Origin: Nyssa sinensis
Lineage: Eukaryota; Streptophyta; Magnoliopsida; Cornales; Nyssaceae
Direction: 5' to 3'
NCBI GenBank assembly: GCA_008638375.1
Contig: CM018052.1
Coordinates: 12,472,006-12,536,005 of the forward strand
DNA length: 64,000 nt
Positions 44,149 to 55,357 of the stretch are shown piece after piece. The notes under the pieces are model-generated. The model ran no database searches. It worked only from the letters and a program-made list of their open reading frames with translations, and was not told the origin of the DNA. Position 1 is the first letter of the stretch. Each line of letters starts with the position of its first letter. Made by a program: the position numbers and the translations under genes.

Positions 44149-45026
44149 CTTGAAAAAAAATGTGATATAAAATCTGGAATAAGCTAACTTAGCTTAATAA
44201 GTAAATTCTCTTACTCTTCCATGGGTCAGGAACAGGTTAAGCAATAAGATACATGTCATAGGTTGAATAGGGATTTATGAACAATAGGAAATCACAAGAA
44301 ATTGGGTTCAATGAAAATGACCATCAGGTCAGAATAGCATGATCCACAAGAAGCTCTCAACAGCAACAAGAATGACTAAGAAAGTTAATTAACACAAATT
44401 AATCAACATATAATGTTTAGCTACCAAGATCACAAGGATTTAAAATGAATACAATGATAAGCCCCTATACAACACTCATTCAGGTACACCACTCCATCTC
44501 TGCGTTTCCCCAAATAGTACCAAGAATTCTTATAATCACATAATCATGTCCTCATCAAGACTATGTGTTGGGTATCATTCCCAAACACACGTGTTTGGTA
44601 TCAATCCCAAACACCGACCCGAAGGTCATCAGTATCTACAAAGTCAAGATGGGCATTGTGACACACACAACCCCAAACGTACATAAATAAAGTTCTCAAC
44701 AAGCATAGATTCCACAAGATGTGAGATCATTCTAGTTCACAATAATATATAATAAGGGAGTTTCAGTAGATTGCAAAAATCCATAGAAAGGAGAATCATC
44801 AATGGCTTAGAATATTCATAACCAAAGGTTATGATGGTATACAATCATCCACAATGATTAGACATTATAAGAGTCTCAATGGTATCCACAAGGCACAATA
44901 GATATAGAGTTGGTGAATTAAACAATTGATGAAAGCATACTAAACAATAAGACTTGGCAAATATTGAGAATATAATCGCAAAGGTAATCAAGGTATTTCC
45001 ATATATTAGAGTTTGGGTTTACTTAC
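44149..45026 (-). other. predicted LTR intron, LTR R2
   Basis: Minus-strand donor TTGAAG|GTAAGTAAACCC and acceptor TTTTTTTTCAAG|AGGACG. Spacing and flanks match R1. Confidence 0.5.
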
Positions 45027-46179
45027 CTTCAAATGAATTTCCCTTTTCAATGATCTCTTTCCTCTTTGGTGATCCTATAATTAGGGAACATTGCTTAGTT
45101 CAATTTTACCATCGAAAAGCCTTATTTTCATTCTATTGAGCTTTTAGTCCCATAGGTTATATTTTTAGGTTTAAGGATTTTTAGTAGTCAAGTTAGGCCC
45201 TTACTCATTCTTTTATACTATTCTGGTAGCTCTTTTTACCCTTAAAAGTGCTTTAAAAATGGCCAATTTGGCATATCAGTATTTCAGTATCTTATTTGAC
45301 AAAACAGACCCCACCATTGAGTATGAAACGTCGAAAAACCTTAGGATAGGTACCTTTATGGTTATCGGAGGTCATTGGTAGGTTAATTAAGCCTTTAATA
45401 CTTTTTTAAAATTAGTCCAGTTTATCCGTTTATGTATTTGAAAATTTAATTTTCCCAAACAAAGCCTACCATTGGTCCAAAATGTCAAAAAAACATAAGT
45501 TTGTTTTTTATAGATTTTGATTTGACTTTGTCTAGCTCATTTTATGCTAAAGGGAAGTTTTTCCCAATTTTATAAGGGTATTTTGATAATTTTTTTAATT
45601 TTAGGGGTATATTAATAATTTCTTTAATTTCAGGGGCATTTTTTTAATTTCCAAAATTCCAAGGGCTAAAGTATAATTATTTATATTTTTCAGGGGTATA
45701 TTTGAAATAATTTTCAAAACATTGGGACATAATTTGATAATTTAAAAGATCAGGGGTTAAAGTATCATTAAAGAAAATTCAATCAAGCCCTTGGTGTAGC
45801 CAAGCACCCCCCTTATCTGTAAAATTAGAGGTTATCCATTTCACAGATAACTCTATTCCAATTTCGGTGTTCAAACAAATTGCCTTTATCCCTAATTAGG
45901 TTGTTTTCCAAGTTTGGGACATCCGAATTTTGATTTAAATAATTTAATCCATCTTCCAAACACTCCTATCCCCAATTTAAGGGCTTATTTAGGTTAACGA
46001 TAATAGAAACCCATATTTTAATTTGTTAAATCTGTAACCAAACAGGAAGGGTAGGGTTTTCTAAACTCAACGTCGAAACGATGTCGTCTAACTTAAATTT
46101 GGGTTTTATTACGTGATGACACATGGCCGAGTCAACCCAATTGTATCTGAGTCAACTCAGTTTATTCGGTCAAGATTGA

Positions 46180-46205
46180 TTGAGTCAACTCGCGAGTTGA
46201 CTCAA
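46180..46205. promoter_or_regulatory. 26-bp perfect palindrome rich in GAGTCAAC/GTTGACTC
   Basis: The sequence equals its own reverse complement around a central CGCG; each arm contains TTGAGTCAAC. Two more GAGTCAAC copies lie at about 46129-46157. TTGACT is the WRKY W-box core and TGAGTCA a GCN4/bZIP-like site. The position is in the leader of LTR R2, about 0.77 kb after the TATA box, where other LTRs here have ACCCG-rich patches. Confidence 0.6.
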
Positions 46206-47460
46206 CAGGGTCATCATCTCCAAACATTCGGTCATTGTAGCACTAAGAAACCCTAATTTCTTTGACTTCTATTTCATGCATTGCAGTCTACTTTTCGGGG
46301 TTCTTTCAATCCCCCAAGGTTTCTACATGATCGATTAGCATTTTATTGGTGGTTTGATGGCTCAAATTGATCTCAAAAGCTCAGTCAAGCTTCCTTGGTG
46401 GTTTACTGTTACTGGTCTAGTTTATGGCTATTTCATGGCCATTTTAGACGAGGTTTGTTGCGTTGAACTCCTTTAGTCATGGTGTTTCATTTCTCGTTCA
46501 AAAAATTTAATTGTGACTAGTTTCAAGGGTTCACCATTAATAACCAACCTGCAACTCGGTTGTACAGAGTTCAACCTTGAGCTTTTGAGTCGGTTGGTTT
46601 TCTAGCATCATTTCTTGTATAGATTTTGTCCCAAAACTCATAAACATGTTTTAACTGTGATGATTTCTGGGTAAGGTTTTAAGCTCTAACAATGGTAGTT
46701 CGAACTTGAACTTGCCAATCTAGGCATATACAAGCTTACAATTACAGTCTACTATGCTTATAATCTATGCAAAAACTTAAAGAAAATAAAAGATCTGATT
46801 CTAACCTCTTGGTTGTTGAGTTCACAAATTTTTCCTTCCTTTCTCTCTCTTCTTTCTCTCTCTATCCTTGGTCTGTACCAGTCCTCCCTTGCATGAATTC
46901 TTCCTCAATTCCTCTTAGTTGTCAAGTTTAATAGAAAACTCACAAGCTCCTAAGCCCTTGGCTTTTATAAAGGTTTTTTCTTAAACACTTTTCAAACACC
47001 TCACTTTGGTCCAATCTCTATTAAACCCAAGCATGGCCTTGGTTCTAGTTTGTCCCCTTAGTGGAGTAGTCCAAAAGTTTCCAGCCCATGGTTTCTAATG
47101 GGTGGTATACTTGACCTCACATGTATATGTCTCGTATATATATGCTAGATGTATATGAACATCTTGTTGTACCATACATTACATATATACATATATATAT
47201 ATATATATTCTAGACTTGTATTTTCACATTATTATATTGTTTTCCTTTAGCTATTATTGGCATTATTTTTTTTTTTTGAATTTTCAATTTGTTAAAGCAT
47301 GATAAAATTTGTCTTGGATTTTTTTTCTTCCTAATTTGGTTTCTTGACTAATTCGCTAGTTAGAAAACAAAAATTCATAATGTGGTCCAATTATCATTCA
47401 AAAACTCTGTAAGGTAACCTAATTACCTAATTATAGCCTAATCCAGTCTAGGGTGTTACA

Positions 47461-48422
47461 TTCCACCTTTTCAGTTTCTTTGTTTGAGAGAAAAGATAGG
47501 GAAAGTGAGAGAGAAAAGTGAGAATGAAAGAATTTGGGCATGGATTTCTCTTTTTAAACGTAGATCTGGAAATTCTATGAGCTCATTCGAACGAGCGTTA
47601 CCTCATTCAAATAAGGTGATTAAATGAAAACACGCAAAAGAATTCTGTGTTGGTTGTTCAAACGAGCTCAACCATTTCCCTCACACTTTGGCTTTCGCTG
47701 CACAGGTCACCCAACTTCAAATCTTAATATCTCACAAACTATTAAGTGAAACTTAATAAAATTTTACGGGATTATTTTGAATTAAGTCTAGTTTCATATT
47801 ATTTTGAAGCACTCAAAAATTCCACTTACAACTCGAGTTATGGTCTAAATAGTCCGTTAAGGTCAATTTTCGTCCACTTTTTGTAAAAGTGTTATAACTC
47901 ACTCATATAGGATCCAACCAAGGCCAACGATATATCATTTTAAATCTAAGACATAGAGCTTTAATTCTAAATAAGTCTCACAAATTAATTCAAGAAAATG
48001 TGGGAGATATAAGCTTCTAAAAAGGACCGTTGTGTAAAGTCTTTACTAAGAAAATGTCAAGGTCAAGCTTATCAGTGTCTTGTGCTATCACACCTATGTA
48101 AAGTGTATCCCAATACCTCTAAAATATGATATTTAATCTTAAATTCATGGAAGTTCACTCTCTATGAGTCCAAAATATTAAATCTTCATTATTGGTTAAA
48201 ATTTTCACAATACAATGTATTATTGCCAAAGCATTAGCTACTCATTAAATATTATAATTACCAGAGATGTTACAGATAAAGCATGGTGCAAGTATGGATG
48301 TTTTCAACCCTTGTTAGTGCAGGTTTTAGCTGTTTTTCACTTACTTGCATGATAAATATATCATGCATATACATATATATATATATATATATATAATGAT
48401 ATCATGTATTACTATATTGTGC

Positions 48423-48456
<34 letters not shown>

Positions 48457-48794
48457 CGCGCGCGCGTTGTCTTTTGTTTATGTCATGCATGATTCTCTAT
48501 TATACCATACATTATCTCATATACATATATTTTGTCTTTAATGATCATACTTACATACATACTCACACACTATATAGTTAGGTTGATTATGTCCTTTGGC
48601 TCATTGTTAATGTCCTTGATTACTAACTTAGTTGTCTCTTGTTAATGTAAACATTTCCATTTTTCCTATTCATGTGTTTTTCACATTGTTAATTGTGAAT
48701 TTGTATCATTTATTATCCAATTCTAATCACACTTATCTATAATTATCCTAATCTAATGTAACTCTTAATTGATTTCGGGTTTTGGGTTGTTACA
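47461..48794 (-). repeat. LTR fragment V (N/O-related)
   Basis: It begins immediately at the outer end of LTR R2 and ends TTGGGTTGTTACA at 48794, a typical outer LTR end. The part around 47720-47900 resembles LTR N near 20000-20110. It is probably the LTR into which R2 inserted; the other half is missing. Confidence 0.5.
48423..48466. repeat. compound (TA)n(TG)n(CG)n microsatellite
   Basis: Continuous purine-pyrimidine alternation passing from TA through TG to CG dinucleotides. Confidence 0.9.
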
Positions 48795-50263
48795 CAATAC
48801 AAGTACCTAAAGATATAACTCTCAAACAACTAACATGCCACGAACCAATGGATTACCGCCAATCTTCTATAATCTTCTGGTTGTCTTCTTCTTCTTGATT
48901 AGTCTTGTACAACCACAATCCGTAGATTCACTATCATGGTAGTGTGCAACTCTCTGTGCAATGAAAATACGTGTCTACCCCACTATATGAACCTACATAT
49001 ATTGCTTGATGCTAGGTATATAGGTTTCAAACAGAAGGAACAAACCCTTGCAGAGAAACTGACTATATGAACAAAAACTGAAGCATAAAAATTCTTTCAA
49101 TATATCTCTATGCTTCAAGAGGTTAGACCTCCTCTCTACGTATCACAAAGCACCTTATTCATAATGAAAAATTTGTGTAAAATCCTAATCGTAGTTGGAA
49201 GAGGTATTAGCAACACAATTTTAGAAAGATACAAACAATATAGTCGCAATTTTTTCTACACGCGTTTGGACGAGGAACGCATTCTCCTTCGGATGGTGTT
49301 CCGTTCGAGCACTCACAAGCTACTATTCGAACGGACAAGCTACTAGAAAAATAGTTTGTTACTTACAATGGAATTATTCTAATTTTTTCACTAATTATTT
49401 AAATAATACCAATATAAGTTTGGAAACACATATTTTTTATTAATCATGTGGCTTGACGTTGCTAATGGGAAGTATATCTAAATGTTCAAGTGAAGATTGG
49501 AAAATTGAAAAGAAAAACTAGTGGGACTATTCGTGGATCCTGAATAGGGTAGTCTTGCATACCCAAAAAAAGGGTAGTCTTTTTTGTTTGGATCTTTGGT
49601 ATGCTTTTGCTTGATTTTCTTAACTAAGTAGATTTGACATTATAGGCCATGATTTTTCTCTGCACTACATTTTCATCTAAATTTGGTGTTCTTGAATGAT
49701 TGATATTCTTTTTCGGATATTATTAATCATTTGGCCACATCTAATTTAGGAGGTAATCAATTTAAATAATCAATGAATAGTAAATAATCGTCCCTTGGGA
49801 GTTAGAGGTTTTTTTTTGTTAATGTGTTGTTAAAGGTGTCTGTGGGAGTAGTTGTTTATTTGGGGAATGTATTCTAATGGAAGCTTTACTTTTTAGAGTT
49901 AATTGGTTTTAAGTCCCTAAAAGATGTTAAATTATTGTAGTGTCTATGCTAGTTTTTTTTTTAGTATAGAGTATATTTTGACCTCAAATTCCATTGTGAT
50001 CAATTGACAGCAACCAATTTTAAAATATAACTTTTTCACCCTTAGATTTAAAATATAACTTTGAAAACCTACGATCTCTGCTACCCATCTCTACCACTAG
50101 CACCATACCACTTGAATCTCTTAGCAGCTTAACCATTCTTTATCTTTCTCTCTCTTCTCTTCATTTTGATTCAAAGGTCGGTGGTGGAGACGCAACGGTC
50201 TATGACAAAACAAAATTGAGCAACCAAATCTTGGATAGGTGGTGAAGCTCATAATGTGGAGAT
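48795..50263. other. unassigned non-coding DNA
   Basis: No LTR terminus, primer site or convincing frame. The 78-codon frame at 49110-49346 has no recognisable motif. It is possibly old transposon sequence or the original intergenic DNA; it is the longest stretch without a visible transposon signature apart from the left edge. Confidence 0.4.
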
Positions 50264-51989
50264 TGTAACATCCCGACCTAATTACTATATAATTAGGGGT
50301 GCTTAGTAAGCTTTAAGAGAACATTAGTGTACAATTAGACCATGACAATAACGTCGCAATGATAATTCTTGTGAAAATTAAAATAGAAGAAATGGATATG
50401 AAAAAATGACGATGAAATTAATAAAGAAATACATAAATGTTAAGCCTAAATATTTAAGCAAGTATCATAACTAATCATGTTAATTAGCTTAACTGCATAA
50501 AATAGAAATCTTCATGAACGTAAAGTATACTCAATGAATAAGATATTAAATAAAAGTGTAAAATTTTCCACCAACACAACAAAAGAAGAAAAGAAAAATA
50601 AGCCAAAAATGTTGGCCCAAAGAATTGAAGCCAACACCTTGAGCCATAGAGGAACTTACCTAAAGTGTGAGCCCACTAGGCTATCAGCACACATGTACTA
50701 TGATAGCCAAAAGATAACTTTATAAGATGGAATTAGGTAGGACAATGTTGAAATAATGAGGTGTTAACACCCTATTGCACCTCACCTCAACCAATGGAAA
50801 CACATGCATCAAATCCCTCTATGATGCATGCACAAACCTTGAGTGCATAAGGATATAATCAGACTTGGGTGTGTGTATATATTGTGTATTTCAAGCCAAG
50901 GTAGTTCGGATAGGAAGAGAGAAAGAGAAAGCGAGAAAAAGAAGAAGAATAAGGAGTGTTGCATGTGAGGCTGCCTAAACTAGACCCAAGAAGGGAGTTC
51001 TCCAACCATGGGGACTTGGAAGGAACCCTAACTGTGCATGCAACCAAGAGAGAGAGCTGGATGAAAATGGAGAGAGAAGCTTCTAGTGAGAGAGAAAATT
51101 TGAAAGCTTTCAAACTAGCTCCAAAGAGGTAAGATTCAAACCTTAGACCTCTTATTTAGTTTTTGGAAGAAATCACTGTAAGTTTAGTAAGATAATGATG
51201 ACGAGGCTCTAGGAGAACCCCGCATAGTAGAGCCACCATTAATGGAGGCTCGAAGCTTGGGTTCCAACAAAAATTAAACTAAAATGGATTTTGTGAACGA
51301 GGACCCAAACTAGATGAAAAATGGGTTACAATGTGAAAAGAACCAAGACATTTGGCTCAGAAATGAGCATTTTATAAGAGGTTGCAAGTTTAGGGGATAA
51401 TCGATCCACCCAAAAGAACTTTGACTAAATCGATTTTTGAGGTCATAGGTATGTAGACACTTCCTCAACAATCACAATGGTCCAAGAACAATAAAAAATG
51501 GTGATGAAATGAATGAGAATTGTTGGGATAATCAAAATTCAAGCTTGCTAGAAAATCGGGGTGAACGGAATCTGGCCGTTTAATTGAGAATTACTGGACC
51601 AAATTGACCTTAAATTGATCTTAAAAGAGTTTAGAATGATTTAGAATCAATACGTGGCTAAAAAAATGAACAAAAAATGGGTTTTAAAACTAAAAGTTTT
51701 TCACTTTCCAACACCGTTGCTAGAGACGATGACCGACGATCCACTGAAAAAGAAGGTTACTTGGGTCTCGTTAAATGGGTCTTCAGTCATGGGTTCAGTT
51801 CGGAACCCACCTAGGCATAGTAATGGGTAACCAAAAATATGCCGTTTTAAGCATTTGATTTAAGTGTTTTAAGTGGATTTGGACTATTTGGCAACGTAGA
51901 TAAACCCTTAATTGATAAATTGGTTAGACCTGGGATATTCTATCCTTGGTTCAGCTCTTTGTCCGTTGTTTGACAAAACAAAAATAAGA

Positions 51990-52092
51990 AAAATAATGGG
52001 AGCCGCAACTCCCCAGGTTTGAACCATGAACCTCCCACACGTGGGAAACTTAAAGTGTCACGCGTGTGCCACTATGCCACCGTGGCACTTGT
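51990..52092 (-). repeat. tRNA-derived SINE-like insert in LTR S (antisense to the LTR)
   Basis: On the minus strand: A-box-like TGGCATAGTGG (52079-52069), B-box-like GGTTCAAACC (52025-52016), hairpin GGGAG...CTCCC, and a T-rich tail. It shares 'CATGGTTC.AA' and the terminal-hairpin layout with the unit at 40702, and is likewise antisense to its host LTR. Confidence 0.55.
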
Positions 52093-52758
52093 GTAATAAT
52101 AATAAAAAAATATATACTTATTACTAAATAATTTAATAATATGATAAATGCTCTGTACCCGAATAAAATGAAAAAATAGTGTATTATGAATTTCTTCAAC
52201 ATTCTGGACACAATGGCGAGGTCCGTTTTACAAAATAGAATCCCAAAAATTAGGATACGTAAAATATAATAATTATAAAAATGCCCCTAGGCTTAATATA
52301 AGCTATAGATATACAAATTAAGATTCGGACTAAGGAAATGATTTTGACATAAGACTTTTGGGCTTCAGGTGATTATTTCATGCAATGTTTAAGGTGGATT
52401 TTATTATAGATATAAATATTAAATTCCTTTATGACTTTGATAATAGACGTCTTTCACTGAATATCATTTTGAATGACTTATTGGTGTATATATATATATA
52501 TATATTGTCATTTCCTTTATGACTTTTAATAACAGATACATTGTACCTAATATATGTTTTGAATAATTCGTCGATAACTATATTGTCTTCTTTTTTATTC
52601 AAGAAAATGCTTCATGAGATACTCAAAATACTATACGGTTTCTTACCAATCTTTGAACTGTATTGACTAAATACTACATATAGAACTCTTATTTGGATAA
52701 CTAAGCTTGTTATTCATGATTATTGATTTTGATGTTTTGAATGGACCAATATTTTATG

Positions 52759-53640
52759 TATGGTCATTATCGAATAAATTGTGACTTTATCGAACCCTAA
52801 CCACGGGGTATATTAGTGGCAAGCCGCATAAAATGGCATTATCGAATTAGTTTCATCGAATATCAATCTCAATCAACGAGGTTCTAGTTTTTTGACAATA
52901 AAATCTTCTATATATGGTCGTTATTGAATAGATTGTGACTTTATCGAACCCAAACCACATAGTATATTGGTGGTGAGCCGCATAGAACGGCGTTATCGAA
53001 CTTGTTTTATCGAATATCGATCTCAGTCAGTGAGGTTCTAATTTTTTGACCATAGAAGAGGAATTTATAGGCTTGAACCCTTGTGAATATCGAATATGAA
53101 CCATGATTGAACTTTGAACCATCCAACTAAGAATTATCGAACTATGATTGTGATTTATCGAACTATGACTATGATTGAACTATGATATTGACTACTAAAC
53201 TATGATTTTGTTTATCGAACCATGATTTTGAGCTATGACTATAATTGAACTATGATATTGATTATTGATTATGACTAAGATCGAACTATGATATCGACTA
53301 CTAAACTATGATTTTGTTGATCAAACTATGATTAAGATTGAACTATGATATTGACTATCGAACTATGATATTATTTATTGAACTATGATATTGATTATTG
53401 AACTATGACTAAGATTGAACTATGATATTGACTACTGAACTTTGATTTTGTTTATCGAACCATGTTTTTGAACTATGACTAAGAATGATCTATTATATTA
53501 ACTATCAAATTATGATTTTGTTTATCAAACTATGTTATTAAACTATGATATTGATTATTGAAACTATGGCTATCATTGAACTATGTTATTGATTATTGAA
53601 TTACGACTATGATTAAACTAAGAACTATTGAAAATGAATT
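52759..53640. repeat. tandem repeats in LTR S
   Basis: Two copies of a ~155-bp unit (from 52759 and from 52914, each with 'gactttatcgaacc' and 'cgttatcgaa'-type blocks) are followed by some 20 degenerate short copies built on 'tatcgaactatgat..tg' (53090-53640). Confidence 0.85.
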
Positions 53641-54512
53641 TGATATTATTCGTTGAACTCTTGTGCTTACACTTAATTATAAACTTGGATATGACGTATT
53701 CTATTTCTAAATGAATATAAAAATTTTAATATAAAACTAGATAGTAGTTTTGAAACCCTTGGTATGTTATGGAATTCTCACGGAGTCGTCGAGCTCATTA
53801 CAAATGTTTACCTTGTTTTCAGGCAAGGATTCGTCAAGCTTGTTTTAGGCAATCCAGACTGAGTGCTTAAAGGATGAAGCAAGTTGTTTTGATGGATCTT
53901 TAATGGAAGACGGATTAGAGGCTATGTGAATTATAGATGTGTTATCATCGAACTTGTAGAGACCTGAAAAAAAAAAAGGAAAACGATAACAAGATTTAAT
54001 ATATATATATCTAGATATATATGTATATATATATATATATATCAGATTGTGTATATATATATATATTGTAGAATATTATAATTGAGAAGCTTCCTATGGA
54101 AGCTGTTGGAACAAAAAGAAATATAAAATATATATGGATGTGTGTATATGGCAGCTTATAGAAGCTGCTGGAAAAAGGATTATAATATGTATATATATGT
54201 ATAACATATCATGAAAAAGGAAATAGAAAAAGAAAGGAAAAGAAAGCAAATGAAACAACCATATTGAGCACGTGAGGGACTGGTACATATATATAAGAGA
54301 AATTGAAGAAGCTTCTTGAAGAAGTAGAAAAAGAAATGAAAAAGTCAAAAACAAAGGGCGTGTAGGGCGGTGCAAGAAAAAAATAAGTGTATATATTTAT
54401 GTGTGTGTGTGGCGTACAACAAAGGGAAGGTCAGTGCAACAGGTTAAAATATATATTTATATATGTGTGTGTTTGTGACGGTGGAACAAAGAGAAAGGCA
54501 GTGCAGCAATGA

Positions 54513-54782
54513 AACAATTTACTGGATTCAGAGAACCAGCCCCATGAATACGACCACTCTTTATTCTACAGAAAGAGGCTGAAGATATTAGATCTTGTAC
54601 ACTATGATGGCTCTTCCAAGACAGGCGATTTTGGCAATGTTGCCTCTTCCATGGAGCTACGCCATGGATGTTTGAATGATAATGTGGCGGTTGCCTGTTG
54701 TGACTCAGAGTTGAATAAAGCAATTATGGGAGAAAGGAAATTGCAACAGTGTGTTGGTGAAAGGTCTTCGAAGTTAACTTGA
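54513..54782 (+). other. exon-like open frame in LTR T, possible captured coding piece
   Basis: An 89-codon stop-free frame without an initial ATG, read after an acceptor-like TTCTACAG (54571), contains RKRLKILDLVHYDGSSKTG, FGNVASSMELRHGC and LNDNVAVACCDSELNKAIMG. The composition (Asp, Asn, Ser, Glu, Lys mix) is unlike the low-complexity frames common here. No family is recognised. It occupies the same part of the LTR as the captured B-box gene piece does in M. It may be chance. Confidence 0.25.
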
Positions 54783-55357
54783 TATTGAGTGAGGCTGATG
54801 TTGGGCAAAAAGGGAGCACATGTAGGTGCAGCCGTTGGAGTAGTCCAGTTATGGGAAGCCGTTCGACCAGGCGGTAGATCTGGGGGAAATGAAGAGTGAG
54901 AAAACAGAGAAAATGGAGGAAGCCACGGTAGGTGGAAAAATGGGGCAGGTTTGAATGTTGTGAAGTTGAGGTTGGTTTGAATGGGAATAGGGATGGTGTC
55001 AGTGGCTGTGAAGCTACTGCCATTAAGAAATTTGTGTGTTTAAAGATGGGCAGCTCAATCTATAAATGAGAGCTCCAACAGGCCGATCAGAGAGTCCAGT
55101 TGCTCAAAAATTTGTTTGGATCAAGTGCTGGCAATGAATGGGCAATCGTTTAAGAAATCTGGCTGTCAATGGAGTTGGAGAAATGAGTTCATCTTTAACT
55201 GGTTGTGAGCCTAAATCTGAAGGGATGTTGAGAGATCAATAAGGGGAGATTCACAGCATATGCAGTTGGGAGAATCAACTGTATATCTGGGAGAGCAAGA
55301 GAGCAAGCAGGTATGAATCTTATTTCTTGAATTTACTATCTCTAATGGAATCACATT

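Larger units (their letters stand above)
43801..47460 (-). repeat. 5' LTR of element R2
   Basis: 3660 bp. The inner end TATTACAACCTGAAATCC corresponds to TGTCACAACTTGAAACCC of R1, and the outer end is CTAGGGTGTTACA at 47460. In minus-strand sense: TATAAAA at 46963-46969, a GAGTCAAC-rich patch with a 26-bp palindrome, two module copies (45300-45500), donor GAAG|GTAAGTAAACC at 45026, and an acceptor at 44149. Confidence 0.8.
51129..53822 (+). other. predicted LTR intron, LTR S
   Basis: Donor CCAAAGAG|GTAAGATTC and acceptor TTGTTTTCAG|GCAAGG. At 2.7 kb it is longer than the others, so a nearer donor may have been missed. Confidence 0.35.

Noticed and set aside
49110..49346. 78-codon frame in the unassigned stretch as a host gene.
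   Set aside because: No motif, no splice context and no homologous copy; length within chance for AT-rich DNA.
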